A stretch of DNA of 47,339 bases from Desulfurobacteriaceae bacterium (GTDB lineage Bacteria > Aquificota > Aquificia > Desulfurobacteriales > Desulfurobacteriaceae), in the NCBI GenBank assembly GCA_027063785.1, contig JAMORC010000009.1, positions 1 to 47,339 of the forward strand. Direction: 5' to 3'. The notes under the pieces were generated by a model. That model was given only the letters and a program-made list of their open reading frames with translations, had not been told where the DNA came from and ran no database searches. How positions within the stretch are numbered: position 1 is the stretch's first letter; each line of letters opens with the position of its first letter. A program made the translations under genes and the position numbers. Positions 1 to 8,400 of this stretch are shown here, piece by piece.

Positions 1-704
1 AGTCGAAGGTCAAACGGATAGACAACAAAAGGCTTAAGTTCTGGGGGAAAGTTTCAACCGCCGGCATTGCTTCATGGTTCAAGAAGATCGAGGACGAAGG
101 GTTCTCTATCTGGAATGAGGAGAAGCTATCTCCGGAGAAAACCTACATTTTTCAGAAAGAAGGCGACTATGAAAGGGAAAAAGTTTATACTTACGATTTT
201 AAGAACAAAGTAGTTAAATACGAGAAGATAAATCCGAAGAAAAATAAAGTGCAGATAAAGTTTGTAAAAATTCCAGAAGTTCCCTTCTTCGAGGATATTG
301 TAACTTCTGCTTACTTTTTCAGGAAATACGGAATATTTGAGGTTGGGAAAGTTACGTCTTTCCCGCTTTTTGCCGGTGGAAAATTTCAGAACGTAAGTTT
401 CAAGGTCGTAGCTCTTGAAGAAATAGACACTTTATTTGGAAAATTAAAGGCCTACAAAGTCATTCCTTCAAACAATCTATCTCCGGAAGGAGCTTTTGAA
501 AGGAAAGGAAAGGTTGTCTTTTGGTTTACAGCCGACAGAAGGCATCTGCCGATAAAGGCCGTCGCAGAAGTTGCAATTGGAAGCGTCAGCGCCGTTCTGG
601 TCGACGCAAAAGGAAAAGGTTTTGACCTCAGGAAGGATACGGAAAAGAAAAGGAGAGAAAACCTGTTCAGGAAAATACTGACAGGTGAACTCGGAGGAGA
701 GTGA
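1..704 (+). CDS. DUF3108-like protein, 3' part
   Basis: The reading frame is open from position 3 to the stop at 702-704, so the gene begins outside the window; about 233 residues are visible. The sequence alternates short beta-type stretches, including a [10 protein letters not shown]-like strand, a [16 protein letters not shown] strand and a Lys/Arg-rich tail. That order (a turnover of a linker, then W-F-x-x-D..R-P-I/V) resembles DUF3108 proteins, which are predicted periplasmic or envelope beta-rich proteins of unknown function. A GTG inside the frame at 249 could be mistaken for a start, but coding character continues unbroken upstream of it. The stop overlaps the ATG of the Nudix gene (TGATG), so the two are translationally coupled. 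Family assignment is from memory of the pattern and is moderate. Confidence 0.6.
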   Translation, partial: SKVKRIDNKRLKFWGKVSTAGIASWFKKIEDEGFSIWNEEKLSPEKTYIFQKEGDYEREKVYTYDFKNKVVKYEKINPKKNKVQIKFVKIPEVPFFEDIVTSAYFFRKYGIFEVGKVTSFPLFAGGKFQNVSFKVVALEEIDTLFGKLKAYKVIPSNNLSPEGAFERKGKVVFWFTADRRHLPIKAVAEVAIGSVSAVLVDAKGKGFDLRKDTEKKRRENLFRKILTGELGGE

Positions 705-1138
705 TGTTCAGGCCGGAAACACCGTTCTTGGCCGTAGACGGAATAGTTAACATTCAGGACGAAAAGGGAAAGTGGAAAGGAATTGTCCTCATAGAGAGGA
801 AAAATCCGCCCGCAGGGCTTGCCATTCCCGGCGGCTTTGTAGAAGTCGGAGAAACGGTAGAAGAGGCGGTAATCAGGGAAATGAGAGAAGAAATCGGACT
901 TGACGTTATAGTCCTCAGACAGCTAAAAGTTTATTCTGATCCGGAAAGGGATCCCCGGTTTCACGCAGTTTCGGTTGTCTTCGAATGCGTTGCAAGGGGG
1001 AAACCGGAAGGGTCGGACGATGCAAAGGTCGCAAGGGTTTACAGCTACGACAAAATTCCCCTCGATAAACTTGTCTTTGACCACAGAAAAATTGTAGAGG
1101 ACTACCTTTCAAACCCAGAAGCAGTCTGGAGGAAATAA
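704..1138 (+). CDS. Nudix hydrolase
   Basis: A protein of about 144 residues with a complete Nudix box, G-x5-E-x7-R-E-x2-E-E-x-G, seen as [14 protein letters not shown] followed by REMREEIGL. This motif binds the metal and cleaves nucleoside diphosphates linked to another group. The start is placed at ATG 704 rather than GTG 701, because the ATG overlaps the preceding TGA and has GGAGGA at good spacing. Substrate cannot be read from the sequence; small Nudix proteins of this type are often ADP-ribose or (d)NTP pyrophosphatases. It ends 1 base before glmU and lies in a run of overlapping plus-strand genes, suggesting co-transcription. Confidence 0.85.
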   Translation: MFRPETPFLAVDGIVNIQDEKGKWKGIVLIERKNPPAGLAIPGGFVEVGETVEEAVIREMREEIGLDVIVLRQLKVYSDPERDPRFHAVSVVFECVARGKPEGSDDAKVARVYSYDKIPLDKLVFDHRKIVEDYLSNPEAVWRK

Positions 1139-2542
1139 ATGACTTTTAAGGTTCTAATACTGGCAGCAGGTAAAGGCACGAGGTTTAAGTCAAACCTGCC
1201 AAAAGTCCTGCACCCGCTCCTCGGAAAGCCCATGCTCTGGTACGTTGTAAAAGCGGCAAGGGAGGCCGGGGCGGAGGAAGTTATAGTCGTAGTCGGCCAC
1301 CAGAGGGAACGTGTCGAGGAGTTCTTAAGACGAGAGTTTCCCGACGTCATAGCAGTTTATCAGAAAGAACAGCTCGGAACAGGCCACGCCGTTATGGCTG
1401 CAGAAGAACGCCTTTCCGGATACAGGGGAAGGCTTGTCGTTCTTAACGGAGATTCTCCCCTCATCCTGCCGGAAGATATAAGGAGAATCGCAGAAACTCC
1501 CGGAGATATGGTAGTACTTACGGCAAAAGCTCCCGACCCCACAGGTTACGGAAGAGTAATCAGGGATGACAGTGAAGTGCTGAAAATCGTTGAAGAAAAG
1601 GATGCAACGGAAGAAGAGAAGAGAATCAGCGAAGTGAATACCGGCATCTACGCCTTCGATGCAGCCAAGCTGTTCGATGCCCTGAAAGAGCTTGACAACA
1701 AAAACGCTCAAGGGGAGTACTACCTGCCGGATGTTCTCAAAATATTCAAGAAAAGGGATTACTCGGTGGTTCCCGTTATTTCCAAGGATTTTGAATCAGT
1801 AATGGGAGTAAACAACCGCTACGAACTCTCGGTAGCAGAGAAAATTTTGAAAAACAGGCTCATAAAAAAGCTCCAGCTTTCGGGAGTAACTTTTCACAAT
1901 CCCAATTCCGTCTATATCGAACCGGAAGTAGAGGTGGGCAGGGAAACTGTTATCTGCGGTCCTTCTTACCTCAGGGGAAAAACTAAAATAGGACAAAACT
2001 GTTACGTGGGACCTTTCTGCGACATTGCAGATTCCGAAATTGAAAACGGCGTTACAGTTGAAAGCCACTGCTGGATCAGAAGAACCGTTTTAAAGAGCGG
2101 CTCATCGGTGGGGCCCTTTGCGAAGCTTCGGGAAGGAACAGTCCTTGAAGAGGAAGCGCGTGTAGGTACGTTTGTAGAGACGAAAAAGGCCTACCTTGAG
2201 AAAGGAGTTAAAGCAAATCACCTCTCTTACCTCGGGGACTGCCGAATAGGGGAAGGGACAAACGTGGGCGCAGGAACAATTACCTGTAACTACGATGGAT
2301 TCAACAAGTGGAAAACGGAAATAGGAAAGGACGTCTTTGTCGGAAGCAATACCCTCTTTATTGCTCCGGTTAAAGTGGGAGACGGCTCAATAACAGCCGC
2401 CGGATCGGTCATAACCGAGGATGTCCCCGAAAACACCTTGGCCGTTGCAAGAGCAAAACAGGTAAACTACGTCGGAAAGGCCAGCGTAATAAAGGAAAGG
2501 AAAAGGAGAGTCAAAGGTGGACATACTGAGGAAAATCGTTGA
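1139..2542 (+). CDS. glmU: GlmU, bifunctional UDP-GlcNAc synthesis enzyme
   Basis: A 467-residue protein of normal GlmU length. The N-terminal half is the uridylyltransferase, with LILAAGKGTRF near residues 6-16 and the NGDSPLI metal/nucleotide site. The C-terminal half is a left-handed beta-helix of hexapeptide repeats carrying the acetyltransferase, including ETKKAYLEKGVKANHLSY and the NVGAGTITCNYDG segment typical of the active site. It converts glucosamine-1-phosphate to N-acetylglucosamine-1-phosphate and then to UDP-GlcNAc in the cytoplasm, feeding peptidoglycan and, in Gram-negative cells, lipid A. The last 26 bases overlap trpC in another frame. Confidence 0.97.
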   Translation: MTFKVLILAAGKGTRFKSNLPKVLHPLLGKPMLWYVVKAAREAGAEEVIVVVGHQRERVEEFLRREFPDVIAVYQKEQLGTGHAVMAAEERLSGYRGRLVVLNGDSPLILPEDIRRIAETPGDMVVLTAKAPDPTGYGRVIRDDSEVLKIVEEKDATEEEKRISEVNTGIYAFDAAKLFDALKELDNKNAQGEYYLPDVLKIFKKRDYSVVPVISKDFESVMGVNNRYELSVAEKILKNRLIKKLQLSGVTFHNPNSVYIEPEVEVGRETVICGPSYLRGKTKIGQNCYVGPFCDIADSEIENGVTVESHCWIRRTVLKSGSSVGPFAKLREGTVLEEEARVGTFVETKKAYLEKGVKANHLSYLGDCRIGEGTNVGAGTITCNYDGFNKWKTEIGKDVFVGSNTLFIAPVKVGDGSITAAGSVITEDVPENTLAVARAKQVNYVGKASVIKERKRRVKGGHTEENR

Positions 2543-3302
2543 ATACAAAAAGGAAGAAGTAGAAAAGGTAAAGAAGCAGTTTAACCTGTCGGAAGTTATC
2601 TCGGAAGCGGAAAAGCTCAAAGTTTCTTTCAACTTCAAAGAAGCTCTTTCCGGCAAAGGTATAAACATCATTGCAGAAGTTAAAAAAGCATCCCCTTCCA
2701 AAGGTGTTATAAGGGAAGATTTTGATCCCGTTGAGATTGCAAAAAGTTACGAGAGAGGAGGAGCAAGAGCAATATCTGTTTTAACGGATAAACAGTTCTT
2801 TCAAGGTTCTCCCTTCTATCTTAGGCAGGTATCCGAAGCCGTAAGGCTTCCTGTTTTGAGGAAGGACTTTATCATCGATGAATTTCAGATTTACGGAGCA
2901 AAGGTGCTGGGAGCTGCCTCTTTTCTCCTCATAGTCTCCATACTGTCCGACCCTCAGTTGAGGGATTTTATTGAACTCGGAAGAGAACTCGGAATGGAAC
3001 CTCTGGTTGAGACACACACGGCCGAGGAGGTAGAAAGGGCACTGAAAGCAGGAGCTGAAATCATCGGGGTAAACAACAGGGATCTCAAGACGTTCAGCGT
3101 TTCACTGGAAACTTCTATTTCCCTCGCCCCCCTCATAAAAGGGGCCGGAAAGGTAATGGTATCGGAAAGCGGCATAAGGACTGAAAAAGACATAAAGAGA
3201 CTCAGGAAAGCCGGAGTAGATGCTTTCCTCGTAGGAGAGACTCTCATGAGGAGCGAAAACCCGGAGGAGGTTTTAAAGCATTGGACTTCCTTAGAAGCTT
3301 AG
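2517..3302 (+). CDS. trpC: Indole-3-glycerol phosphate synthase
   Basis: A 261-residue TIM-barrel enzyme that closes the indole ring of tryptophan biosynthesis by converting CdRP to indole-3-glycerol phosphate. Recognisable family segments are IIAEVKKASPSKGVI (catalytic Lys and phosphate loop), VLTDKQFFQGS, RKDFIIDEFQI, GVNNRDLKTF and SESGI, in the expected order. The start is GTG at 2517, inside the 3' end of glmU, preceded by a purine-rich AAAGGAGAG. No other trp gene is near, so the pathway genes are dispersed, as is common in Aquificota. The 3' end overlaps the next gene by 22 bases. Confidence 0.96.
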   Translation: MDILRKIVEYKKEEVEKVKKQFNLSEVISEAEKLKVSFNFKEALSGKGINIIAEVKKASPSKGVIREDFDPVEIAKSYERGGARAISVLTDKQFFQGSPFYLRQVSEAVRLPVLRKDFIIDEFQIYGAKVLGAASFLLIVSILSDPQLRDFIELGRELGMEPLVETHTAEEVERALKAGAEIIGVNNRDLKTFSVSLETSISLAPLIKGAGKVMVSESGIRTEKDIKRLRKAGVDAFLVGETLMRSENPEEVLKHWTSLEA

Positions 3303-3904
3303 TACTGATTATGATGCTGATTTCTATTCCGCTAAACTCCTACGCCGATTGGTACATCCTGCTACCGAAGAGAAAGCCCGAAAAGAAAGTTCAACCGGGG
3401 CAGAAGATGCCCAAAATACCGTTGAAAAAGGTTAAACCCAAACCCTACAAGGTTGAAATCAGAAGAATACTGGCTCCCAATTTTGTCCTCCATACCTGGA
3501 GCGGCAAGAAGGTCTCAAAGTCCCAGCTGGAAGGGAAACCGACTGTCCTCGTATTTGTAGATGACCTCTTTTCTCCACTGAGCGAAAAGCTCGCTTCTTT
3601 TTTAGATAAGCTGGCCTCAGAGGGGAAAGTCAATGCCGTGCTCGTCGATGTAAAAGATTCCGACTTTGTATTAATCCCGAACTTTAAAAGAGTTTTAGGA
3701 GCTAAAAAAGTCATTATCACAGCTGACAGTTACCTGTTTAAGGTGTTTAAAGAAAGACTTAAGAAGCTTTCAATTCCCTCAATTGTAGTTATTGACAGGT
3801 TCGGTTTCATAAGATTTTTTGCAGAGAAAGTGAACAGCAAAAGTGGAAATGCTCTTGAAAAAGAACTGGCCGAAGTTTTGAACAGCTTAAAGAAGAAAAC
3901 GTAA
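3281..3904 (+). CDS. Exported thioredoxin-fold protein lacking CXXC
   Basis: A protein of about 207 residues. A hydrophobic signal (SLVLIMMLISIPLNSYA) is followed by a Lys/Pro-rich linker (KRKPEKKVQPGQKMPK) and then a thioredoxin/peroxiredoxin-like domain: a strand-helix core around PTVLVFVDDLFSPLSE, a cis-Pro-like SIPSIVVIDRFGF, and a C-terminal helix. In TlpA/AhpC-like proteins a CxxC or peroxidatic Cys would sit near VDDLFSP, but no Cys is visible in the mature part, so redox catalysis is unlikely. The TTG start at 3281 is preferred because GGAGGAGG lies 10 bases upstream, inside trpC; ATG 3311 is an alternative with a shorter signal. Function is unknown; a periplasmic binding or structural role is a guess. 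Confidence 0.65.
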   Translation: MDFLRSLVLIMMLISIPLNSYADWYILLPKRKPEKKVQPGQKMPKIPLKKVKPKPYKVEIRRILAPNFVLHTWSGKKVSKSQLEGKPTVLVFVDDLFSPLSEKLASFLDKLASEGKVNAVLVDVKDSDFVLIPNFKRVLGAKKVIITADSYLFKVFKERLKKLSIPSIVVIDRFGFIRFFAEKVNSKSGNALEKELAEVLNSLKKKT

Positions 3905-3918
3905 CCCCCGAAAGGGGG
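3905..3918. terminator. Short G/C hairpin between converging genes
   Basis: CCCCC-GAAA-GGGGG forms a 5-bp GC stem capped by a GNRA tetraloop. It begins directly after the stop of the thioredoxin-fold gene and faces the end of rpmB. There is no clean T-run on the plus strand. On the minus strand a T-rich stretch (GTTTTCTTCTTT) follows a few bases later, so it may end rpmB transcripts better than plus-strand ones. Confidence 0.45.
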
Positions 3919-3929
3919 ATAGAAAGCGT

Positions 3930-4118
3930 CTATATGGCCTTCACTACCTTACCGGCCTTCAGGCACTTTGTACAGACCCAAATTCTTTTCTTCTCTCCGT
4001 TTACGAGAGCCCTGACTTTCTGAAGGTTTGCCTTCTGCCTCTTACTGGTAACCCTGTGGGAGTGGCTGACTTTGTTAACGAATATTGTCGTCTTTCCGCA
4101 GATCGCACACCTAGCCAT
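3930..4118 (-). CDS. rpmB: 50S ribosomal protein L28
   Basis: A 62-residue protein starting MARCAICGKTTIFVNKVSHS, with the Arg/Lys-rich middle (TSKRQKANLQKVRAL) and the IWVCTKCLKAGKV end typical of bacterial L28. It has Cys-X2-Cys pairs at residues 4/7 and near 49/52, which makes it the zinc-binding (C+) form. It binds 23S rRNA in the large subunit. The start codon is preceded by GAGGAGG. It reads toward the plus-strand operon and shares its strand with the parvulin-type gene 38 bases upstream of it. Confidence 0.96.
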   Translation of the reverse strand: MARCAICGKTTIFVNKVSHSHRVTSKRQKANLQKVRALVNGEKKRIWVCTKCLKAGKVVKAI

Positions 4119-4155
4119 TACAGACCTCCTCTTTCAAAGTGCAGTGGCAAATTTA

Positions 4156-5421
4156 TCATTGACGTCCAGCGATTTCAACTCTTCTTAAGCACTCAAGGTT
4201 CTTTAACTTGATATCCTTCTCCTTCCACATACCTTTAAGAACCTCTTTTTCCTTCTCCCTCAGCTTCTCATCAGCCAAAAGCCTCTTTATATAGCCTTTA
4301 GCCTTTTCGAAGGGGATAGCACCTTCTTTTGAAACCGAAAGAACTTTCAAAACGACAAATCGGCCGTTTCCGAGGTCTGCTACCGTAACATCACCGGGCT
4401 TTAAGCCCTCTCCGAAAACGAGGGCACCTATGACGTCCTTTGGATCCTTGTAGTGAACTCTCGGCCTGACATTAAAGAAACCAAACCTCCTGGCTACATT
4501 ACTCCAGGTCTCTTTTTTAAGAAGGTCTGCCGCCTCCTTGGCCTTCTTCTCACTGCTAAAGTAGAAAGCAACTACTTTTGCCCTTTCTGGCATTTTAAAC
4601 TTGTCTCTGTTTTTCTGATAGTACTTCTTTGCTTCTTCTTCGGTTACGTTTATTCCTTTTTTAAGCTCTTTCCGGAAAAGCCTAATTGCTTTAGTCGCCG
4701 TGTATTCCGTAAGCATCCTCCTGAAGTTTTCATCCTTGTTAAGTCCGGATTCAACGGCTTTCCTGTAGAAGTATTCCCTGAGAAGTTCTTCCTTGGCCTT
4801 TTCTTTAGCCGACTCAACACTACTCTTAACAGGCACCGAAACTTTAAGTCCACAACAAGAAGCGGTAACTTTTTTACCCTTTACCGAAATCTTCACCTTA
4901 TCCAGCACCGACTTGTAAATCCTATCAACGGCTTCATCAAAATGCTTGACCTTTAACTCATTCCTTATAAACTCCCTCTCGGAGGGTGTAAGCTCGGCAT
5001 TCTTCTTTCCCTTCACCAGTTCCCTGAACCTTTTCTCTATCTCCTCCTCGGTCACGGGATCTGCAGTCTCTCTTGCTTTCCTGGAGACGTAAAGTCGGGA
5101 CAGATATTCCTTTTCAAACTCTTCAATCTCACCCCTTATCTGCGGGTAAAGGCCTTTTTTCTTTACGTAAGCTATTACAAGACGTCTGTTAACCATCTTC
5201 TCAAGAAGACTTCTGGGGTGATTCCTGTAGAACTTCCTTGCTTTCTCATTTACAAGTCCGGACGCATACTCGTAGTCGGCTAGGGTAAGTTTAATCCCCT
5301 TACCTTCAGCTAAAACCGTTTCGGGAGTGCAGACCTTCCCGCTTTCAACCCTCTCGGTTTCCTTCCCGCAGGAAAGAAGGAGAGCTATAAACGATACAGC
5401 AACGGCAAAAAACTTTTTCAT
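4156..5421 (-). CDS. Parvulin/SurA-type peptidyl-prolyl isomerase lipoprotein
   Basis: A 421-residue protein. The N-terminus MKKFFAVAVSFIALLLSCG is a lipoprotein signal with lipobox LLLSC, so the mature protein is probably anchored by its Cys. A long Lys/Glu-rich helical chaperone region follows, with two SurA-N-like helices (TLADYEYASG; EEEAKKYYQKNRDKFKMP). A C-terminal PpiC-like domain contains the AKEAADLLKK helix, VIGALVFGEGLKPGDV and the GRFVVLKVLSV strand. The family folds outer-membrane and exported proteins (SurA, PrsA). Start ATG has GGAGG 6 bases upstream. Isomerase activity cannot be judged from the sequence; a chaperone-only role is possible. Confidence 0.8.
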   Translation of the reverse strand: MKKFFAVAVSFIALLLSCGKETERVESGKVCTPETVLAEGKGIKLTLADYEYASGLVNEKARKFYRNHPRSLLEKMVNRRLVIAYVKKKGLYPQIRGEIEEFEKEYLSRLYVSRKARETADPVTEEEIEKRFRELVKGKKNAELTPSEREFIRNELKVKHFDEAVDRIYKSVLDKVKISVKGKKVTASCCGLKVSVPVKSSVESAKEKAKEELLREYFYRKAVESGLNKDENFRRMLTEYTATKAIRLFRKELKKGINVTEEEAKKYYQKNRDKFKMPERAKVVAFYFSSEKKAKEAADLLKKETWSNVARRFGFFNVRPRVHYKDPKDVIGALVFGEGLKPGDVTVADLGNGRFVVLKVLSVSKEGAIPFEKAKGYIKRLLADEKLREKEKEVLKGMWKEKDIKLKNLECLRRVEIAGRQ

Positions 5422-5454
5422 ATTTCCTCCGCTAAAGTGGGGAAATAATACAAA

Positions 5455-5477
5455 ATCCCCCGGCCAGGCCGGGGGAT
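5455..5477 (-). terminator. Rho-independent terminator of the cytochrome gene
   Basis: ATCCCCCGGCC and GGCCGGGGGAT form an 11-bp, almost all-GC inverted repeat separated by one base (effective loop about 3-5 nt). On the minus strand it is followed by TTTTGTATT. It lies 18 bases past the stop of the octaheme cytochrome and upstream of the parvulin-type gene, so it should separate the two transcription units. Confidence 0.85.
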
Positions 5478-5494
5478 CGAATTCAAAAACGGAA

Positions 5495-8400
5495 TTAGTG
5501 CTTTCTCCTTCTGATACCGAAGAGACCTAAAAAGCCGGAAAGAAGAACTCCGAGGTTCAGGAGACCGGAAGCAGTCGGTTGACCGGACATAGAACAGCCT
5601 CCTCCGCCACCGCCTCCCGCAGCTCTGCCGGAAGCCTGAAGACTCTCTACGCCGGCAGCGCCGAAGTAAATGGGATCAGCAATTTTATCGGGAGACGGGT
5701 CAACATCACCGATAGCCGTGTGGTTGTCAAAATCGTTTCTAATCTTAAGACGGAGTGTCCTGCCGTCAAAACCTAATATCTCGATGCTTCCGTCGGAAAT
5801 CTTATTATCCGGATAAATCTCCTCTATCGAACCCGCTTTCGTTTTCTTATAAAGAACGGGATTTTTGAGTTTATCGGAGAAGGTAACGGTAACTTCAATC
5901 TCTTCAGTCCCGTTGGGAAGATCAACTTTAAAGGAAATTCCTCCCTTAACGGGCATACGCCCGAGTTTGGAAGGAACATCTTTAAGCTCATAAGATTTCA
6001 GGAGTTTAAATTCCTCAACCTTTCCTTCCTCTGCCCTCACGGTTGCAGTCACGCTGACTGCTCCCTTGAGGGACTTTACAAGAGACAAGGCAAGCTCTCC
6101 TTCAATTCCCGCATCTTCCCTAATCGCCCTTGTGTTTACAACAAGCTTCCTTTCGTAGCCGTCAAAGTAAGCCCATCCTTTTTCGATTGCTTCCCGAAGC
6201 GGGATGCTCTGGGGCTTAAACTTCTCCTCGTCAACCTCGTATTTAACTTCCTCACCCTCCGACTTTCTCACCTTGACTATGTCTGCAAAGTTGATGTAGA
6301 GATCCTTAACCGAGATAACGCCGAGGTCGGAGAGGTTAAACTCCAGCTTCTCTATAAGGTGAGAAACGATCATTGGAGTGAAGACGGGTTCTGTTTCCTC
6401 CTCGTGGCTGCCGGCCTCTACGATCTCATCGGCAAGGTGCTCGAGGCCGAGAAGCTCGGGAAGCTCGTTCTTCATCCTGACTATCATAGCCCTCCTGGGC
6501 ATCTCATCATCCTCAAGGGCTTCAACGTGAACCGTCATAGGAATGCCTTCAAACCTCATCTCCCACTCGGAAACCTTTTCCGGAAGGGCAAAGGCCACTC
6601 CGTCAACTCCGCTGCTCTCTACCGGTATCGGAACAAGGTGCCTGTCAACGTCAAGACCGTTTGAGAGGGCATTTACAAGCAGGTCCCCGGCCGTGGTGTA
6701 CATGACTTCAAAAGTCTGATTTCCGTAGGACATAGTTCCGTACTTAGGAGAGCCGCCATCGTTTTCAGGAGAGTTAAAGAAGACCTTAACTGCTTCTTTG
6801 TAAGCTTCCTTAGGAATCTTAATAGGAACGGTGACCACCTTCCTTCCCAGGCCGAAGAACTTAATCCGACCCTGTGAGTCTTTCTCTATAAAACTTGACA
6901 GCCCAGCAAGCTCATCGGCATTGGCCTGAGGAAGCCTTCCATTCTCGGCGTCGTGGCAGGCAGAACAGCTAAGTTTTTCGCCGTTAACCATCTTACCTGC
7001 ACCGAGAGCATATTCTTTAGGAAGAACACCGTGATCAATGCTGAAAGGTGCAACCCAGAGGTAGAAAACGGGTTCGGGGTTTTTAACACCCTCAGCCTTG
7101 AGAACTTCCGTAAGGGCAGCCTTCATGTACTCATACTCTGTATCGGTATCAATCTCGGGCAGGTAATCGCCGTTGTCGTCGCAGATAAACTTACCGAGGA
7201 TTGTCTTAACGCAGACCTTACCGTTTTCAATAAAGTAGGCCGGAACTTTCTTACCTGCAGCCTCAGATTCAACAGCACCGTCCAAAGCCGCTGCCATCTC
7301 ACGGGTGTAAAGGACCTTACCGGTTGACTTGTCGTACCAGGTAACGAGGGTTAACGGGTTGGCAATCCTGTACATAAACTTCTGCCCGCCCGGGCTGTCA
7401 GGTCTGAAGCCGTTGTTGATAATTACCGGAGCCCATCCCCAAGGAAACGTATCTTCCGGAATTTCCCACATTTTGAATTGACTGTTTCCGGTTCTGAGGG
7501 CCGCCTGCCTCGGGTCAAAATCGACCTTGTAAATGGGAACCAGAACATCGCTTCCGTTATCCGTCCTTACTATCGGGAAGGGCTGAGGAGCACCGTAGCC
7601 TGCGATGGGCATGAAGGGTCCAAATCCGGGAGTAAACTGCTCCTTAGGGAGCGGAATTGTAGCGTTATTTTCAAGATCGTAATCCAGAATTCTGTTGTCA
7701 AAGTTGTAAGAATACCCGAGGACGTCATAAAAAGTCCTGAAAGTCCAGTGAGTCTTATAAGGTATGTGGCACACTTCACAGGCAACCTTTTCCATGTGGA
7801 TTGCAGATGTACCGATCTTCCCGAAACGTTCCCTGTGAACTTCAGCCGCCAGCTTCCTCGAACCGTCAAAGTGGCAATCTATACAGGTCTTCAGAGAGGG
7901 GTTGTAGTCAAGGGACTGATCCCAGTGGCCGCCCCAATCGTTACCTTTGAGGAAGTCGTGGTGGATCGGGTGAAGGGCCTTCTCCTCTTCAGACAGCATT
8001 CCCTCACCGTGGCAGGAGAGACAGGTCATTTTTCCGTGGTTTTTATCAAAATGAACATCGTAACCTATCGGAATATCCGATACTGAAGATTCAACAGATA
8101 TGTATTTATTCATCGCCGTTGCATTGCTTTGAATGTCGCTTACAGTAGCAATAACTCCTTCACTATCCTCGCTCTTTCTTGGAACATCGTAAGAGAAAAC
8201 ATCTCCTCTTTTAACAATTTCCGCTGCAAGGCCGAGGGTTCCTTTCCTCGTTACCCAGGCATAAACCTTTTCATCGTTTACCGTTCCGCTTTCGTAAGGT
8301 ATGGCCATATGGCAGTAAGAACAAACGTAACCCCACTCCCTGTCTTTCTCGCCGTGCTTCATAGTTGGGTTGCTATAACTATCTCCATTAAGTTTGCCGG

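Noticed and set aside
4453-4956. Plus-strand open frame opposite the parvulin-type lipoprotein
   Set aside because: It has Phe/Cys-rich low-information sequence with no motif or start site; the opposite strand is clearly coding.
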